A stretch of DNA of 50,049 bases, from positions 1-50,049 of the forward strand of contig JBBDIG010000005.1 of NCBI GenBank assembly GCA_040880525.1. The letters run 5' to 3'. A program made the position numbers and the translations under genes. This stretch comes from Bacteroidia bacterium. GTDB taxonomy: Bacteria; Bacteroidota; Bacteroidia; CAILMK01; JBBDIG01. Below the pieces are notes generated by a model. That model did no database searches. It was given only the letters and a program-made list of their open reading frames with translations, and was not told the DNA's origin. This document shows positions 49,591 to 50,049 of the stretch, one piece after another (position 1 is the first letter of the stretch; each line of letters starts with the position of its first letter).

Positions 49591-50049
49591 CTAATCTTTA
49601 AATCCATATTTTTGTACTTTTTTTAAGTTTAGCCCGGCTATATATAAATTTCTACTGGTCATACCTTTTTTACCGTCAGCAAGGTCTGACATGAAACGAT
49701 ATTCATAGGGCTTAAGTCGTTTATTACGTTTATCCCATTGAACTACTTTCTTAACAAGGTCAATCGTAATTTCTTCTGCTTCCTGTTTTTTGTTTTCATC
49801 TTCATCAAAAAATTCTTCCATGTCAAAGAATAGTTCCGGGTTTTCATTCGCCACGACATTTAGAATTTCTTCTCCCTGCTTTCTTTCAATATCCGAAATG
49901 ACTCTGTTTGATCTAATACGATTTCCTAAAGTGTTTGCCATATCGATCTGGTAGTGCGAAACTTTTGAAGTTTCCCTGCCCCAGTTTTCTATCTTCTTCC
50001 AGGTTTTTGGATGAATTGATTTAATGCGTTCAAGGGAAGCGTCAATTTC
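49591..50049 (-). CDS. C-terminal part of a gene cut by the window edge
   Basis: An open minus-strand frame runs off the right edge; 152 residues are visible. An ATG at 49941 is internal, because the frame stays open upstream with protein-like sequence (L-E-R-I-K-S-I-H-P-K-T-W-K-K-I-E-N-W). It is helical, charged and acidic in the middle (F-D-M-E-E-F-F-D-E-D-E), and ends L-K-K-V-Q-K-Y-G-F-K-D. I do not recognise the family from this part. Next to a DNA methyltransferase it may be an abortive-infection or restriction partner, which is a guess from context. Confidence 0.65.
   Translation of the reverse strand, partial: EIDASLERIKSIHPKTWKKIENWGRETSKVSHYQIDMANTLGNRIRSNRVISDIERKQGEEILNVVANENPELFFDMEEFFDEDENKKQEAEEITIDLVKKVVQWDKRNKRLKPYEYRFMSDLADGKKGMTSRNLYIAGLNLKKVQKYGFKD

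Noticed and set aside
1-50049. CRISPR array, prophage, complete insertion sequence or rRNA operon
   Set aside because: No regularly spaced identical repeats, phage structural genes, transposase frames or rRNA sequence were seen on either strand.

Overview
The window is chromosomal DNA of a member of the Bacteroidota, which I cannot place to genus. The evidence is several type A sorting domains of the type IX secretion system (T9SS), a TonB-dependent receptor with an N-terminal carboxypeptidase-regulatory-like domain, promoter boxes of the TAnnTTTG type, a tmRNA tag that starts with Gly and ends in AA, and a potassium-dependent membrane pyrophosphatase. Coding density is high, genes lie on both strands in short runs, and there is no prophage, rRNA or CRISPR array. 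Four genes appear to start with TTG (the family 4 glycosyltransferase, the DEAD-box helicase, the EamA transporter and the methyltransferase-SNase fusion).

Left accessory end (1-7.6 kb): a secreted protein with an internal duplication sits between two near-identical 46-bp repeats. Next to it are a decayed PIN-domain toxin gene and a stand-alone CHAT/caspase-like protein. Then come murF and a large single-chain type IIG-like restriction-modification enzyme. That enzyme is flanked on both sides by headless T9SS sorting-domain tails that keep their own terminators.

Core region (7.6-45.2 kb): TonB-dependent receptor, glycosyltransferase, membrane-anchored SGNH hydrolase, a Cys-less alkyltransferase-like DNA repair protein, a coupled EamA/YigZ/T9SS-metalloprotease run, DEAD-box helicase, a SCO-cytochrome c pair, a 2Fe-2S protein, two VOC proteins, a flavin disulfide reductase with a TIGR04283-type glycosyltransferase, pdxJ, HU, a membrane glycosyltransferase-like protein, hppA, an M23 peptidase, an MtfA peptidase, menB, pdhB, a TraB/GumN protein, two tandem DUF3108 proteins, an MFS exporter, a PKD-rich secreted protein, ssrA (tmRNA), an alanine dehydrogenase/LYS1-like enzyme, an ECF sigma/anti-sigma/outer-membrane protein operon, rnpB and tRNA-Arg(CCG). 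Palindrome-rich dispersed repeats sit between several of these genes.

Right accessory end (45.4-50 kb): immediately after tRNA-Arg come at least six genes, all on the minus strand. They encode lone secreted proteins, a protein made of two T9SS sorting domains with no cargo, a beta-barrel protein, a small basic protein, a DNA methyltransferase fused to a nuclease-like (SNase) domain, and a gene cut by the window edge. Most are followed on their 3' side by a short palindromic element. The layout looks like a genomic island or gene-cassette-like array beside a tRNA gene. This region and its counterpart at 0-1.2 kb are the best candidates for something not well described.
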